This document shows, in pieces, positions 1 through 9,013 of a stretch of DNA of 64,000 nt. The DNA lies in the NCBI RefSeq assembly GCF_018380615.1, contig NZ_JAGYVZ010000020.1, positions 50,440 through 114,439 of the forward strand, read 5' to 3'. This stretch comes from Flavobacterium psychroterrae. Lineage in GTDB: Bacteria > Bacteroidota > Bacteroidia > Flavobacteriales > Flavobacteriaceae. The notes beneath the pieces were generated by a model. The model worked only from the letters and a program-made list of their open reading frames with translations, had not been told where the DNA came from and did not search any database. How positions within the stretch are numbered: position 1 is the stretch's first letter; the number at the start of each line of letters is the position of its first letter. The translations under genes and the position numbers were made by a program.

Positions 1-1860
1 TTTTTAATAAAAGAAGCCGGAACCTCAGAAGAATATAAGAATCTTGCTGTTTTGCCTAATACCACAACATCGGTTTCTTCTACAACGGTTCATTCAATAA
101 TAAGCACTGTTACTTCTGGTGGTCAAACTTTTGAAGGTTGTGCTGCAATAAATGAAGAATATTTCAATGGTTATAATAATGGAAATAGTCCAATAAATTA
201 TGCAGGACAAACTGTGGTAATGAATGCTCAAACTACAGTTGTTCCTAATAAAACCTACCATCTAAAATTGGTCATTGCAGATGATGCAACCGGACAATAT
301 AATTCTGCCGTTTTTATTGAAGCCGGAAGTTTTGCTTCTAAGATAGATTTTGGAAGAGATAAAACAATTGCAAATAATAATCCCGCCTGTTTTAGCGAAA
401 TTACACCTTTAGACACTCAGTTAGATAATACCAAATATACTTTTAAATGGTCTAAAGAAGATGCATCTAATAATTTTGTTGCAATCACATCAGAAACCGG
501 TTCTGTCTTAAATGTTACCGCAACAGGTAATTATAAGGTAGAAGCCACTTTAACCGGTACAACTTGCATATCTACAGGTCAAATAATGATTGAATATGCG
601 CCGGAGATAATGTCAACCAATACCAACTTATTGCAATGTGACGATGATACAGACGGAATTACTATCTTTAACTTAACCAAAGTTGATAATATTATCAAAA
701 ATAATGTATCATCGATTTTAAATAAGGGTTATTATGAATCCCTTACGGATGCTCAAACAAAAGCAAATCCTATTCTAAATCCCGAAAAATACAGCAATAA
801 AGTTCCTGATCAAATTGTTTATGCTAGAATTGAAAACCAATACGACTGTTTTACAATCGTTGAAGTAACATTAAAAGTTTCAAATTCAACAATTCCTGAT
901 CAAAATCCAATTGCGACTTGCGATGCAGATGAAAACCAAGATGGTTTATATCAATTTAATCTAAGTACAGAAGTAACTCCACAAATTTCTGCAGGTTTGC
1001 CAACCGGATTAGTTTTTAATTATTATATAAATACTAATGATGCCTTGAGTGAAGCAAATGCATTACCAAACATCTTTAAAAATACAACCGCTTTTAGCCA
1101 AATTATTTATGTTAAAGCTACAAACGGAGCAGATTGTTTTGATATTACTCCAATTACACTTATTGTGAATACTTTTGATCCTCCTAATTTTCAGGATGAA
1201 ATAAAATATTTATGCAAAGGAGAAGAAATAACATTAAGTGTGGAGACAGGTTTTGCGAGTTATTTATGGAATACAGGAAGCACGGATAGTTCTATAACGG
1301 TAAATACATCAGGTGATTATTCTGTAGTTGTAACAGATACAAATGGTTGTGAAAAAACCAAGAAGTTTAAAGTAATTTTATCTGAACCAGCTTTTATAAC
1401 AGAAGCCGTTATTAAAGATTTCTCCGGAATTGATAATTCGGTTTTAATCAAATATACAGGAGTTGGAAGTTATGAATTTTCATTAGACGGAACTATTTTT
1501 CAAGAAGATCCTTTATTCAACAATGTAAAACCGGGAATATATAATGCAATTGCAAGAGATAAAAATGGTTGTGGATTATCTAATTCATATCTTCTTTATG
1601 TTTTAGATTATCCAAGGTTTTTTACTCCAAACGGAGATGGATATAATGATTTATGGTTAATTACAAACATAGATCAACTTCCGGATTGCCGAATTTTTAT
1701 TTTTGATCGTTATGGTAAACTACTGAAACAAATGAACCAGAATAGCGATGGATGGAATGGTGTTTTTAATGGTCAGCAACTGCCGGCAGATGATTATTGG
1801 TTTACTTTAGAATTTGCAGATGGCAGAACTATTAAAGGTCATTTTAGTTTAAAAAGATAA
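1..1860 (+). CDS. Type IX-secreted (type B sorting domain) cell-surface protein, 5' truncated by window edge
   Basis: The frame is open from base 1 without a stop, so the gene begins outside the window and about 619 residues are visible. The visible N-terminus has a beta-rich stretch ending in KTYHLKLVIADD, like the choice-of-anchor L domain of Bacteroidota surface proteins. It is followed by Ig/PKD-like beta repeats with scattered Cys. The last ~85 residues (FFTPNGDGYNDLW ... LPADDYWFTLEF ... GHFSLKR) are the gliding-motility-associated C-terminal domain, known as the type B sorting signal for the type IX secretion system. The protein should therefore be exported across the outer membrane and stay attached or be released, probably as an adhesin-like factor. 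Substrate and exact role cannot be told. The apparent TTG start at 52 is only an internal codon. Confidence 0.85.
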   Translation, partial: FLIKEAGTSEEYKNLAVLPNTTTSVSSTTVHSIISTVTSGGQTFEGCAAINEEYFNGYNNGNSPINYAGQTVVMNAQTTVVPNKTYHLKLVIADDATGQYNSAVFIEAGSFASKIDFGRDKTIANNNPACFSEITPLDTQLDNTKYTFKWSKEDASNNFVAITSETGSVLNVTATGNYKVEATLTGTTCISTGQIMIEYAPEIMSTNTNLLQCDDDTDGITIFNLTKVDNIIKNNVSSILNKGYYESLTDAQTKANPILNPEKYSNKVPDQIVYARIENQYDCFTIVEVTLKVSNSTIPDQNPIATCDADENQDGLYQFNLSTEVTPQISAGLPTGLVFNYYINTNDALSEANALPNIFKNTTAFSQIIYVKATNGADCFDITPITLIVNTFDPPNFQDEIKYLCKGEEITLSVETGFASYLWNTGSTDSSITVNTSGDYSVVVTDTNGCEKTKKFKVILSEPAFITEAVIKDFSGIDNSVLIKYTGVGSYEFSLDGTIFQEDPLFNNVKPGIYNAIARDKNGCGLSNSYLLYVLDYPRFFTPNGDGYNDLWLITNIDQLPDCRIFIFDRYGKLLKQMNQNSDGWNGVFNGQQLPADDYWFTLEFADGRTIKGHFSLKR

Positions 1861-1861
1861 G

Positions 1862-2047
1862 CTAAAGAAATTATAATTTTTAAATTACAAATCCCAATAC
1901 TTTTAAGTCAAAAAAATACTAAACTCCTTGATTGGAATTTGGGAAAAGTTATTTTAGTCTAAATCACTAAGAAATTACAATTTTTAAATTTCAAATCTCA
2001 ATAATTATAAATCAAAAAAAATCCCAAACTCCTGATGGAATTTGGGA
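1862..2047. repeat. Imperfect tandem intergenic repeat, two ~82-nt copies
   Basis: Copy 1 (about 1862-1943) and copy 2 (about 1966-2047) share the order CTAA-GAAATTA-AATTTTTAAATT, CAAATC-CAATA, TCAAAAAAA and a final GGAATTTGGG, with scattered substitutions. Only copy 2 keeps an intact inverted repeat and so forms the terminator listed next. Copy 1 looks like a decayed duplicate. Confidence 0.6.
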
Positions 2048-2052
2048 TTTTT
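2016..2052. terminator. Bidirectional hairpin terminator between the T9SS gene and typA
   Basis: The arms AAAATCCCAAA (ending at 2028) and TTTGGGATTTT (from 2041) enclose a 12-nt loop. There is an A-run on the left and a T-run on the right, so it can stop transcription from both convergent genes. It sits 20 nt after the typA stop. Confidence 0.75.
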
Positions 2053-2071
2053 ATATTGAAATTTAAATGTA

Positions 2072-3868
2072 TTAGAATTTAAATCTTTTTCTATCAGTTT
2101 CTGTCAAATAGATTTTTCTCAAACGAATAGATTTTGGTGTAACCTCTACATATTCATCTTTTTGAATATACTCTAAAGCTTCTTCTAGAGAGAAAATGAT
2201 TGGAGGAATAATCCTTGCTTTTTCATCATTTCCAGAAGAACGAACGTTAGATTGTTTTTTCTCTTTAGTTACGTTTACACACATATCATCAGCACGAGAG
2301 TTTTCACCAATTACCTGTCCTTCGTAAATTTCAGCATTTGGTTCAACAAAAAACTTACCACGATCTTGCAATTTATCGATAGAATAAGGAATTGCTTTTC
2401 CTTTTTCCATAGAAATCAATGACCCTTTGTTACGTCCGGAAATTTCTCCTTTGTATGGCTCATATCCTATAAAACGGTGTGCCATAATAGCCTCACCAGC
2501 AGTTGCAGTAAGTAATTGATTACGCAATCCAATAATTCCACGTGATGGAATATTAAATTTCACAATCATACGTTCTCCTTTAGTTTCCATAGAAAGCATT
2601 TCTCCTTTACGTAATGTAACGAATTCAACTGCTCTTCCTGAAAGATTTTCTGGTAAATCGATTGTTAATTCCTCAATTGGCTCACATTTTTTACCATCAA
2701 TTTCTTTGATAATAACTTGTGGTTGACCAATTTGTAACTCATAACCTTCTCTTCTCATTGTTTCAATAAGAACAGATAAGTGAAGTACACCACGACCAAA
2801 AACCATGAATTTATCAGCAGAATCAGTTTCACCTAACTTCATAGCTAAGTTTTTCTCTAATTCTTTTGTCAATCTTTCTCTAATATGACGAGAAGTTACA
2901 AATTTACCTTCTTTACCAAAGAAAGGTGAATCGTTAATTGTAAACAACATACTCATTGTAGGCTCATCAATAGCAATTGTTTGCAAAGCTTCAGGATTTT
3001 CAGAATCAGCGATTGTATCTCCAATTTCAAAACCTTCAACTCCAATAATTGCACAAATATCTCCAGCAATTACTTGTTGTACTTTTTTACGGCCTAGACC
3101 TTCAAAAGTATGTAATTCTTTAATACGTGATTTTATAACTTTACCATCTCTTTTTACCAAAGAAATTGGCATTCCTTCATTCAACACACCTCTTTCAAGA
3201 CGACCGATAGCGATACGACCTGTAAAAGCAGAGAAATCCAAAGATGTAATTAACATTTGTGGCGTTCCTTCAGATACTTTAGGAGCTGGTACATTTTTGA
3301 TTACCATATCCAATAATGCTTCAACATTATCAGTTACGTTTTCCCAATGATCAGACATCCAGTTGTTTTTAGCAGAACCATAAACAGTTGGGAAATCTAA
3401 TTGCTCTTCTGAAGCACCTAATTCAAACATCAAGTCAAAAACTTTTTCATGAACTTCTTCAGGAGTACAGTTTTCTTTATCAACTTTATTGATAACTACA
3501 CAAGGTTTTAAACCAAGGTCAATCGCTTTTTGCAATACAAAACGCGTTTGAGGCATTGGACCTTCAAAAGCATCGACTAGCAAACATACACCATCGGCCA
3601 TGTTTAATACACGTTCTACTTCACCTCCAAAATCGGCGTGACCAGGAGTATCGATAATATTGATTTTTGTTCCTTTATATTGAACTGATACGTTTTTTGA
3701 AGTAATAGTAATACCTCTCTCACGCTCTAAATCGTTATTATCAAGAATTAAATCACCTGTGTTTTCGTTGTCACGAAATAATTGACAGTGATACATAATT
3801 TTATCAACCAAAGTGGTTTTACCGTGATCGACGTGGGCAATAATTGCAATGTTTCTAATAGATTCCAT
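2072..3868 (-). CDS. typA: Ribosome-associated translational GTPase TypA/BipA
   Basis: The 598-residue length is normal for TypA. The N-terminal GTPase domain shows the P-loop AHVDHGKTTL (residues 11-20), the switch II motif DTPGH (73-77) and NKVD (127-130), followed by EF-Tu-like domain II, EF-G-like domains III and V, and the TypA-specific C-terminal domain ending in LRKIYL. TypA binds the 70S ribosome and supports ribosome assembly and stress or low-temperature growth in the cytoplasm. The gene stands alone, is divergent from the kinase gene at 4037, and has its own terminator at 2016-2052. Confidence 0.97.
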   Translation of the reverse strand: MESIRNIAIIAHVDHGKTTLVDKIMYHCQLFRDNENTGDLILDNNDLERERGITITSKNVSVQYKGTKINIIDTPGHADFGGEVERVLNMADGVCLLVDAFEGPMPQTRFVLQKAIDLGLKPCVVINKVDKENCTPEEVHEKVFDLMFELGASEEQLDFPTVYGSAKNNWMSDHWENVTDNVEALLDMVIKNVPAPKVSEGTPQMLITSLDFSAFTGRIAIGRLERGVLNEGMPISLVKRDGKVIKSRIKELHTFEGLGRKKVQQVIAGDICAIIGVEGFEIGDTIADSENPEALQTIAIDEPTMSMLFTINDSPFFGKEGKFVTSRHIRERLTKELEKNLAMKLGETDSADKFMVFGRGVLHLSVLIETMRREGYELQIGQPQVIIKEIDGKKCEPIEELTIDLPENLSGRAVEFVTLRKGEMLSMETKGERMIVKFNIPSRGIIGLRNQLLTATAGEAIMAHRFIGYEPYKGEISGRNKGSLISMEKGKAIPYSIDKLQDRGKFFVEPNAEIYEGQVIGENSRADDMCVNVTKEKKQSNVRSSGNDEKARIIPPIIFSLEEALEYIQKDEYVEVTPKSIRLRKIYLTETDRKRFKF

Positions 3869-4000
3869 CTGAGATTTTTAATGGGTGCAAAGGTACACTT
3901 TATTTTGATATAAAAAACGTTTCTGCGATAGTTTGCGTGTATACAAGTAATTAGTTCGTTAAAATAACGTAAATTTTACATTCTAAATGAACTTCGCTTG

Positions 4001-4032
4001 TTGTTAAGTTATATTTAATTTAACTATATTTG
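4001..4032 (+). promoter_or_regulatory. Candidate Bacteroidota promoter for the histidine kinase operon
   Basis: A perfect TAnnTTTG -7 box (TATATTTG, 4025-4032) lies 21 nt after a TTG (4001-4003), matching the known Bacteroidota promoter layout. The box ends only 4 nt before the ATG at 4037. If used with this start, the transcript would be leaderless or almost so. Confidence 0.45.
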
Positions 4033-4036
4033 AGTA

Positions 4037-5746
4037 ATGAAAAGTAAAACTCTCCCAATTACTCTAATTTACGTTATCATATCGCTAATTATGGCAATCC
4101 TATGTCATAAACTACTAACTACATACTTTTCCAAAATTGAATATTTTTATTTATTTTTAATAAAGGATCTCTTTTTCATAGTCACTACGGGCTTTATTTT
4201 CAACTATATACTCTCGAAAAACGAAAAGAAAAATATTTCTATTTTCGAAAAATTAAAAAGCACTAACGAAGAAATAAAAGAATCAAACGAAAAATATGAT
4301 ATTGTTGCAAAAGCGACAAGTGATACCATTTGGGATTGGAAAATTCAGGAAGACAGCATTAATTGGAACAAAGGTATTGAAGCCGTTTTTGGCTATAATC
4401 AGTCAGAAGTAGGAAAAACATCAAAATGGTGGTTTGACAAAATACATCCGGAAGACAGCATTAGAATGTCTATTAAATTATATTCTTTTATTGAGCAAAA
4501 AACTGAAAAATGGCAAGATCAATATCGTTTCAAATGTGCTGACGGAACCTATAAATATGTCCTGGACAGAGGTTTTTTATTGAAAGATGAAAATGGAAGA
4601 GCCATTAGAATGATCGGGGCCATTCAGGATATTACCAAACAAAAAGAAGAAGAACAGAGATTAAAATTACTGGAAACTGTAATCACACAATCTAAAGACT
4701 CAATTTTAATCACTGAAGCAAATTCAGCAGATAAAAAAATTCCAAAAATAGTATATGTAAATCCTGCATTTTCTCATATGTCAGGATATCTGTCACACGA
4801 AATAATAGGGAAATCACCCAATATTTTCAAAGGACCAAAATCTGATTCTGAAGAATTAAAAAAACTTTTAAGAGCAATAAAAAATGAAGAAGAATGTTTA
4901 ATCGAAACCATTAGTTATACTAAAAACAAAGAAGAATTTTGGGTTCGGTTTTCAATGATTCCAATTTTTAGCAATGAAGGTGTAATTTCACATTGGATTT
5001 CTATTCAAAGAGATATAACTGATGAAAAAAAACTAGAAACCGAAAAAGAACATCTTATCAGAGAACTAACCCAAAATAACAAGGATTTAAAACAATTTTC
5101 ATATATTACATCCCATAATTTAAGGGCGCCCTTATCTAATTTAATTGGACTTTTAAATCTTATTGAAAGCATTCCAATTGAAAATCCTGAATTAGAAGAA
5201 ATTCTTGCAGGTTTTACAAAATCCACGCATTTATTGAACGAAACAATAAATGATTTAGTTAAAGTAATCATTATCAAAGACAATCCTTCTATGCAAAAAG
5301 AAGAAGTATCTTTAAAAGAAATTTTCGAAAATGTTTTTAGTCAATTGTCTTTTCAAATTGAATTACACAAACCAATTATTAAACTTAAATTTGACAGAGT
5401 TCCGTTATTAAACACAAATAAAGCCTATATTGAAAGCATTTTGCTTAATTTACTTACCAACTCAATAAAATACAAATCCGAAAACAGAAAACTAAAAATT
5501 GCTATTACTGCAGAACATATAGACAATCATACAATTTTAACTTTTAAAGATAACGGCATTGGAATTGATCTGGAAAGAAACGGTGACAAAGTATTTGGCT
5601 TATATCAAAGATTCCATAATTATCCTGACAGCAAAGGGTTGGGCTTATATCTTGTAAAATCACAAGTTGAAACAATGGGTGGCACAATTAGTATTGAAAG
5701 TGAAGTCAACAAAGGAACAACATTTATAATAACCTTCAAAAATTAA
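4037..5746 (+). CDS. Membrane-anchored PAS-domain sensor histidine kinase
   Basis: The 569-aa protein has two N-terminal membrane segments (about residues 8-28 and 38-59), two PAS/PAC modules (about 87-205 and 212-332, each ending in the QDIT/RDIT PAC signature), and a HisKA-like H box SHNLRAPLSN with phospho-acceptor His360. A HATPase domain follows, with an N box NLLTNSIKY, G1 DNGIGID and G2 GLGLYLV. The membrane part leaves almost no periplasmic domain, so sensing is probably through the cytoplasmic PAS modules. The response regulator gene starts 5 nt after its stop, so the two form a two-component operon. The signal is unknown. Confidence 0.9.
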   Translation: MKSKTLPITLIYVIISLIMAILCHKLLTTYFSKIEYFYLFLIKDLFFIVTTGFIFNYILSKNEKKNISIFEKLKSTNEEIKESNEKYDIVAKATSDTIWDWKIQEDSINWNKGIEAVFGYNQSEVGKTSKWWFDKIHPEDSIRMSIKLYSFIEQKTEKWQDQYRFKCADGTYKYVLDRGFLLKDENGRAIRMIGAIQDITKQKEEEQRLKLLETVITQSKDSILITEANSADKKIPKIVYVNPAFSHMSGYLSHEIIGKSPNIFKGPKSDSEELKKLLRAIKNEEECLIETISYTKNKEEFWVRFSMIPIFSNEGVISHWISIQRDITDEKKLETEKEHLIRELTQNNKDLKQFSYITSHNLRAPLSNLIGLLNLIESIPIENPELEEILAGFTKSTHLLNETINDLVKVIIIKDNPSMQKEEVSLKEIFENVFSQLSFQIELHKPIIKLKFDRVPLLNTNKAYIESILLNLLTNSIKYKSENRKLKIAITAEHIDNHTILTFKDNGIGIDLERNGDKVFGLYQRFHNYPDSKGLGLYLVKSQVETMGGTISIESEVNKGTTFIITFKN

Positions 5747-5751
5747 CAAAT

Positions 5752-6156
5752 ATGCTGGAGCAAATTTTATGCATTGATGACGACCCAATCACGCTAATGT
5801 TATGCAAGAAAGTAATTTCAAAATCATCTTTTTCTAAAGAAATCATCACTGCCCCAAATGGCGAGGAAGCATTACACCATTTCAACACTTTAAAATACAA
5901 TAAAAACAAAGCCAATAAACCCCAATTAATTTTTCTGGATTTAAATATGCCTGTCATGGGCGGTTGGGAATTTTTAGACTATTTTACTTCTCCTGACTAC
6001 AATGAATTTAATACTGCAAAAGTAATTGTATTATCCTCTACAATTGATCCAGAAGATCTGGCAAAGGCAAAAAAGTACCCCATAATAATTGATTTTCTCT
6101 CAAAGCCAATCACACAACCAATGCTTGAATATCTAAAAAAGAAAATGAATCTTTAA
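5752..6156 (+). CDS. Single-domain (CheY-like) response regulator
   Basis: The 134-aa protein is just a receiver domain. It has an acidic pocket DDD at residues 9-11, phospho-acceptor Asp63 in FLDLNMPVMGG, the switch Ser95/96 in VLSS, and Lys118 in the LSKP turn. There is no DNA-binding output domain, so it acts by protein contact or as a phosphorelay intermediate. It is translationally close-coupled to the hybrid-free PAS kinase upstream (5-nt gap), which is its likely phospho-donor. The output partner is not encoded nearby. Confidence 0.9.
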   Translation: MLEQILCIDDDPITLMLCKKVISKSSFSKEIITAPNGEEALHHFNTLKYNKNKANKPQLIFLDLNMPVMGGWEFLDYFTSPDYNEFNTAKVIVLSSTIDPEDLAKAKKYPIIIDFLSKPITQPMLEYLKKKMNL

Positions 6157-6202
6157 TAGCTCTATATTTATCAAGCATTTTATATTTAATAATTAGAATA
6201 AT

Positions 6203-6313
6203 GGCGTTACCCTCCGGGCCGGGCTGTCTACTAAATCTTTTGTTCCAGTTTATTTAGGAATAAACTAGATATTTTATCTTGTCACAAAAGGATATCGTTC
6301 CCATCCCTAACGC
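6203..6313. repeat. REP-like intergenic hairpin element, copy A
   Basis: The element runs from GCGTTA to TAACGC, so its ends are inverted. It contains CCGGGCCGGGCT, an AATCTTTTGT / ACAAAAGGAT arm pair and an internal hairpin AGTTTATT-TAGG-AATAAACT (about 6247-6266). Copies with the same ATCCTTTT ... AAAAGATT architecture occur at 11621 and 32091. It matches the style of element seen many times per genome in flavobacteria. Confidence 0.6.
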
Positions 6314-6392
6314 AATACATACTTATCCACAAAATTCAAACTTAAATTGAATTCCAAATTTCAATAGATATAACCATAATAAAAAACCAATA

Positions 6393-6560
6393 AAAAAAAT
6401 CCAAATTCCAATACACATAGCAGTATTTACAGCGTGTAAGTTGAATATTTATACTTAAATCTTCCTGCTCCACAGGTTTTCGTGTTGATCCAAAAAAAAA
6501 TCCAAATTCCAATATACATCACAGTATTTGCCGGTGTAAGTTGGAATTTGGATTTTTTTT
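6393..6560. repeat. Intergenic direct repeat; second copy carries a 20-bp hairpin
   Basis: About 50 nt at 6393-6443 recurs at 6494-6543 (AATCCAAATTCCAATA, CAGTATTT, GTGTAAGTTG). The second copy is followed by the inverse complement, giving perfect 20-nt arms at 6493-6512 and 6541-6560 that start and end in A- and T-runs. It may serve as a terminator after the response regulator operon, with the rpsT terminator just to its right. Confidence 0.6.
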
Positions 6561-6592
6561 ATTTGAATTTTCTCATTGTTTAGTTCAAACAA

Positions 6593-6619
6593 AAAAAGTC
6601 CTCTAAAAGAGGACTTTTT
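6593..6619. terminator. rpsT terminator
   Basis: Perfect 12-nt arms AAAAAGTCCTCT and AGAGGACTTTTT with a 3-nt loop lie 25 nt beyond the rpsT stop. On the minus strand the hairpin is followed by a T-run. Confidence 0.85.
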
Positions 6620-6643
6620 ATATATTTAGGAAATTGTAGTTAA

Positions 6644-6895
6644 TTACAATTTAGCAACATGCTTAGTTAATTTAGACTTCAAGTTAGAAGCTTTATTATC
6701 ATGAATGATGTTCTTTTTAGCTAATTTATCAATCATAGAAATTACAGTTGATAATTTTGAAGCTGCATCAGATTTATCAGTAGCTAATCTTAATGCTTTA
6801 ATAGCGTTACGAGTAGTTTTATGTTGGTATCTGTTAAGAACTCTTCTTTTTTCGTTACTTCTGATTCTTTTTAATGCTGACTTATGATTTGCCAT
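6644..6895 (-). CDS. rpsT: 30S ribosomal protein S20
   Basis: The 83-aa, highly basic, all-helical protein begins MANHKSALKRIRSNEKRR, the classic S20 N-terminus, and ends HVAKL. It binds 16S rRNA early in 30S assembly. The gene is monocistronic, with a strong terminator downstream and a tRNA-Glu gene upstream on the same strand. Confidence 0.97.
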   Translation of the reverse strand: MANHKSALKRIRSNEKRRVLNRYQHKTTRNAIKALRLATDKSDAASKLSTVISMIDKLAKKNIIHDNKASNLKSKLTKHVAKL

Positions 6896-7050
6896 TTTGT
6901 TTTAATTTTAGATGTAATAATTATTATATATACTAGTTAAAAAAGAAAAACCTCCCACAATTGCAAAACAATCACTTTGGTTTTAACTAATAAAACAAAG
7001 ACCGAGACACCAGTTTTTATTTTACAAAACTTATTCACAACTAATTTTAG

Positions 7051-7122
7051 TAGTCTGTAAGGGAATCGAACCCCTGTTACCAGGACGAAAGCCTGGAGTC
7101 CTAACCCCTAGACGAACAGACC
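7051..7122 (-). tRNA. tRNA-Glu(UUC), divergent copy
   Basis: The 72-nt cloverleaf has acceptor 5' GGTCTGT paired with ACAGACT (a G-U first pair), D arm TCGTCTAG, anticodon stem CCAGG/CCTGG with loop CTTTCGT (anticodon TTC), and T loop TTCGATT. CCA is not encoded. It differs from the two identical copies upstream in all stems except the D arm. Confidence 0.93.
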
Positions 7123-7166
7123 AGTATCCTCTAAGTTTTCTCCAATTTTAATAAATTGAAATTTTG

Positions 7167-7238
7167 TAGCCCGTAGCGGAATCGAACCGCTCTTACATGG
7201 ATGAAAACCATGCGTCCTAACCGATAGACGAACGGGCC
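7167..7238 (-). tRNA. tRNA-Glu(UUC)
   Basis: The cloverleaf has acceptor GGCCCGT/ACGGGCT, anticodon stem CATGG/CCATG and loop TTTTCAT, which gives anticodon TTC. CCA is not encoded. It is identical to the copy at 7285. Confidence 0.93.
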
Positions 7239-7284
7239 ATTTTAATTCTCAGTATTTCAAGAAAATTTTGCAATAAAAAAGTAG

Positions 7285-7356
7285 TAGCCCGTAGCGGAAT
7301 CGAACCGCTCTTACATGGATGAAAACCATGCGTCCTAACCGATAGACGAACGGGCC
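7285..7356 (-). tRNA. tRNA-Glu(UUC), identical second copy
   Basis: The 72 nt are identical to those at 7167-7238, separated by 46 nt of unrelated spacer. The three tRNA genes are probably cotranscribed on the minus strand, downstream of proS. Confidence 0.93.
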
Positions 7357-7433
7357 TGCTTCTCTAATGCGGATGCAAAAATACAACTATTTTTAAGATG
7401 TACAATACCTGATGCAAAAAAAAGTAAAAAAAA

Positions 7434-8912
7434 TTAATATGCCTTTGCAAACAACACTCTTTTCGAAGAAGGATTCCCAGTAAATACACAGGTTCCCGCC
7501 TCTTCTACAGCGTCTAAAGGAATACAACGAATCGTTGCTTTTGTTAAGTCTTTTATTTTCTCTTCTGTCTCAGCCGTACCGTCCCAATGTGCCGAAACAA
7601 AACCACCTTTTCCATCTAAAATTTCCTTAAATTCCTCAAAACTATTTACTTCCGTAATATGAGTATCACGATAATTTAATGCTTTATTAAATAAATCAGT
7701 TTGGATCTGTTCAAGAAGGTCATTTATGTAAGTAACGATTCCTTCACCAGAAACTGTCTCTTTTGTTAATGTATCACGTCTGGCAACTTCAAAAGTTCCG
7801 TTTTCTAAATCTTTTGGTCCAACAGCAATTCTAACAGGAACACCTTTCAATTCCCATTCAGCAAACTTGAATCCTGGTTTTTGAGTCGTTCTGTCATCAT
7901 ATTTAACTGAAATCTTTAATTTCTTAAACTTAGCCGTTAATTCATTAACTGCTGCGCTAATTTCAGCAAATTGCTCATCTGTTTTATAAATAGGAACAAT
8001 AACCACTTGTATAGGCGCTAAATTTGGAGGTAAAACTAATCCCTGATCATCAGAATGCGTCATTACTAAAGCTCCCATCAAACGAGTAGAAACTCCCCAG
8101 GAAGTTCCCCAAACATGCTCTTGTTTCCCTTCGGCATTTGTAAATTTTACATCAAAAGCCTTTGCGAAATTTTGCCCTAAAAAGTGAGATGTACCTGCCT
8201 GTAATGCTTTTCCGTCTTGCATTAAAGCTTCGATACAATACGTTTCATCCGCACCTGCAAAACGCTCTGTTTCGGTTTTAATACCTTTAACTACCGGAAT
8301 TGCCATGAAATCCTGAGCAAAATCAGCATAAACATTCATCATTTTTTCAGATTCCTCTAAAGCTTCTGCCTTTGTTGCGTGAGCTGTATGCCCTTCTTGC
8401 CATAAAAACTCAGCAGTTCTTAAAAACAAACGAGTACGCATTTCCCAACGAACAACATTTGCCCATTGATTTATCAATAAAGGTAAATCCCTGTAAGATT
8501 GCACCCATCCTTTATAAGTAGACCAGATGATCGCTTCACTAGTAGGACGAACAATAAGCTCTTCTTCTAATTTAGCATCCGGATCCACCATTAGTTTTCC
8601 GGGTTTGTCCGGATCATTTTTTAATCTGTAATGTGTTACAATAGCACACTCTTTTGCAAATCCTTCAGCATTTTTTTCTTCAGCTTCAAACATGCTTTTA
8701 GGCACAAATAAAGGAAAGTAGGCGTTTTGATGTCCAGTTTCCTTAAACATTCGATCTAACTCAGCCTGCATTTTTTCCCAAATAGCATATCCGTACGGCT
8801 TAATAACCATACATCCTCTAACTCCTGAATTTTCGGCTAGATCTGCCTTAACAACCAGCTCGTTATACCATTTCGAATAATCTTCTGATCTTGTAGTGAG
8901 GTTCTTACTCAT
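7434..8912 (-). CDS. proS: Prolyl-tRNA synthetase (archaeal/eukaryal-like type, no editing domain)
   Basis: At 492 aa it has the length of the short ProRS class that lacks the inserted INS editing domain. Class II signatures are visible: motif 2 region RPTSEAIIWSTY ... VVRWEMRTR, motif 3 region DDQGLVLPPNLAP, then an anticodon-binding domain (VVIVPIYK ...) and the C-terminal zinc-like domain characteristic of this type, ending in FAKAY. It charges tRNA-Pro in the cytoplasm. A good promoter lies at 8966-8996, and the tRNA-Glu cluster follows downstream. Confidence 0.96.
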   Translation of the reverse strand: MSKNLTTRSEDYSKWYNELVVKADLAENSGVRGCMVIKPYGYAIWEKMQAELDRMFKETGHQNAYFPLFVPKSMFEAEEKNAEGFAKECAIVTHYRLKNDPDKPGKLMVDPDAKLEEELIVRPTSEAIIWSTYKGWVQSYRDLPLLINQWANVVRWEMRTRLFLRTAEFLWQEGHTAHATKAEALEESEKMMNVYADFAQDFMAIPVVKGIKTETERFAGADETYCIEALMQDGKALQAGTSHFLGQNFAKAFDVKFTNAEGKQEHVWGTSWGVSTRLMGALVMTHSDDQGLVLPPNLAPIQVVIVPIYKTDEQFAEISAAVNELTAKFKKLKISVKYDDRTTQKPGFKFAEWELKGVPVRIAVGPKDLENGTFEVARRDTLTKETVSGEGIVTYINDLLEQIQTDLFNKALNYRDTHITEVNSFEEFKEILDGKGGFVSAHWDGTAETEEKIKDLTKATIRCIPLDAVEEAGTCVFTGNPSSKRVLFAKAY

Positions 8913-8965
8913 ATTGAATAGTTTGGCACAAATTTTGTTTTAATAATTTTAACTAAATAGTTTGA

Positions 8966-8996
8966 CAAAACTAACTATTTTTGTAATGTGCAACAA
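8966..8996 (-). promoter_or_regulatory. Candidate proS promoter
   Basis: Read on the minus strand, TTG (8994-8996) is followed after 20 nt by TAGTTTTG (8973-8966), a perfect TAnnTTTG -7 box at the usual spacing. The 5' leader would be about 45 nt. On the plus strand a TATTTTTG (8976-8983) overlaps it and could serve the gene at 9014, though no -33 TTG is seen for it. Confidence 0.5.
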
Positions 8997-9013
8997 TAAA
9001 AAACACCACAGAT

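Noticed and set aside
52..1860. Start of the first gene at 52 (TTG)
   Set aside because: The same frame is open back to base 1, so the gene simply begins before the window.
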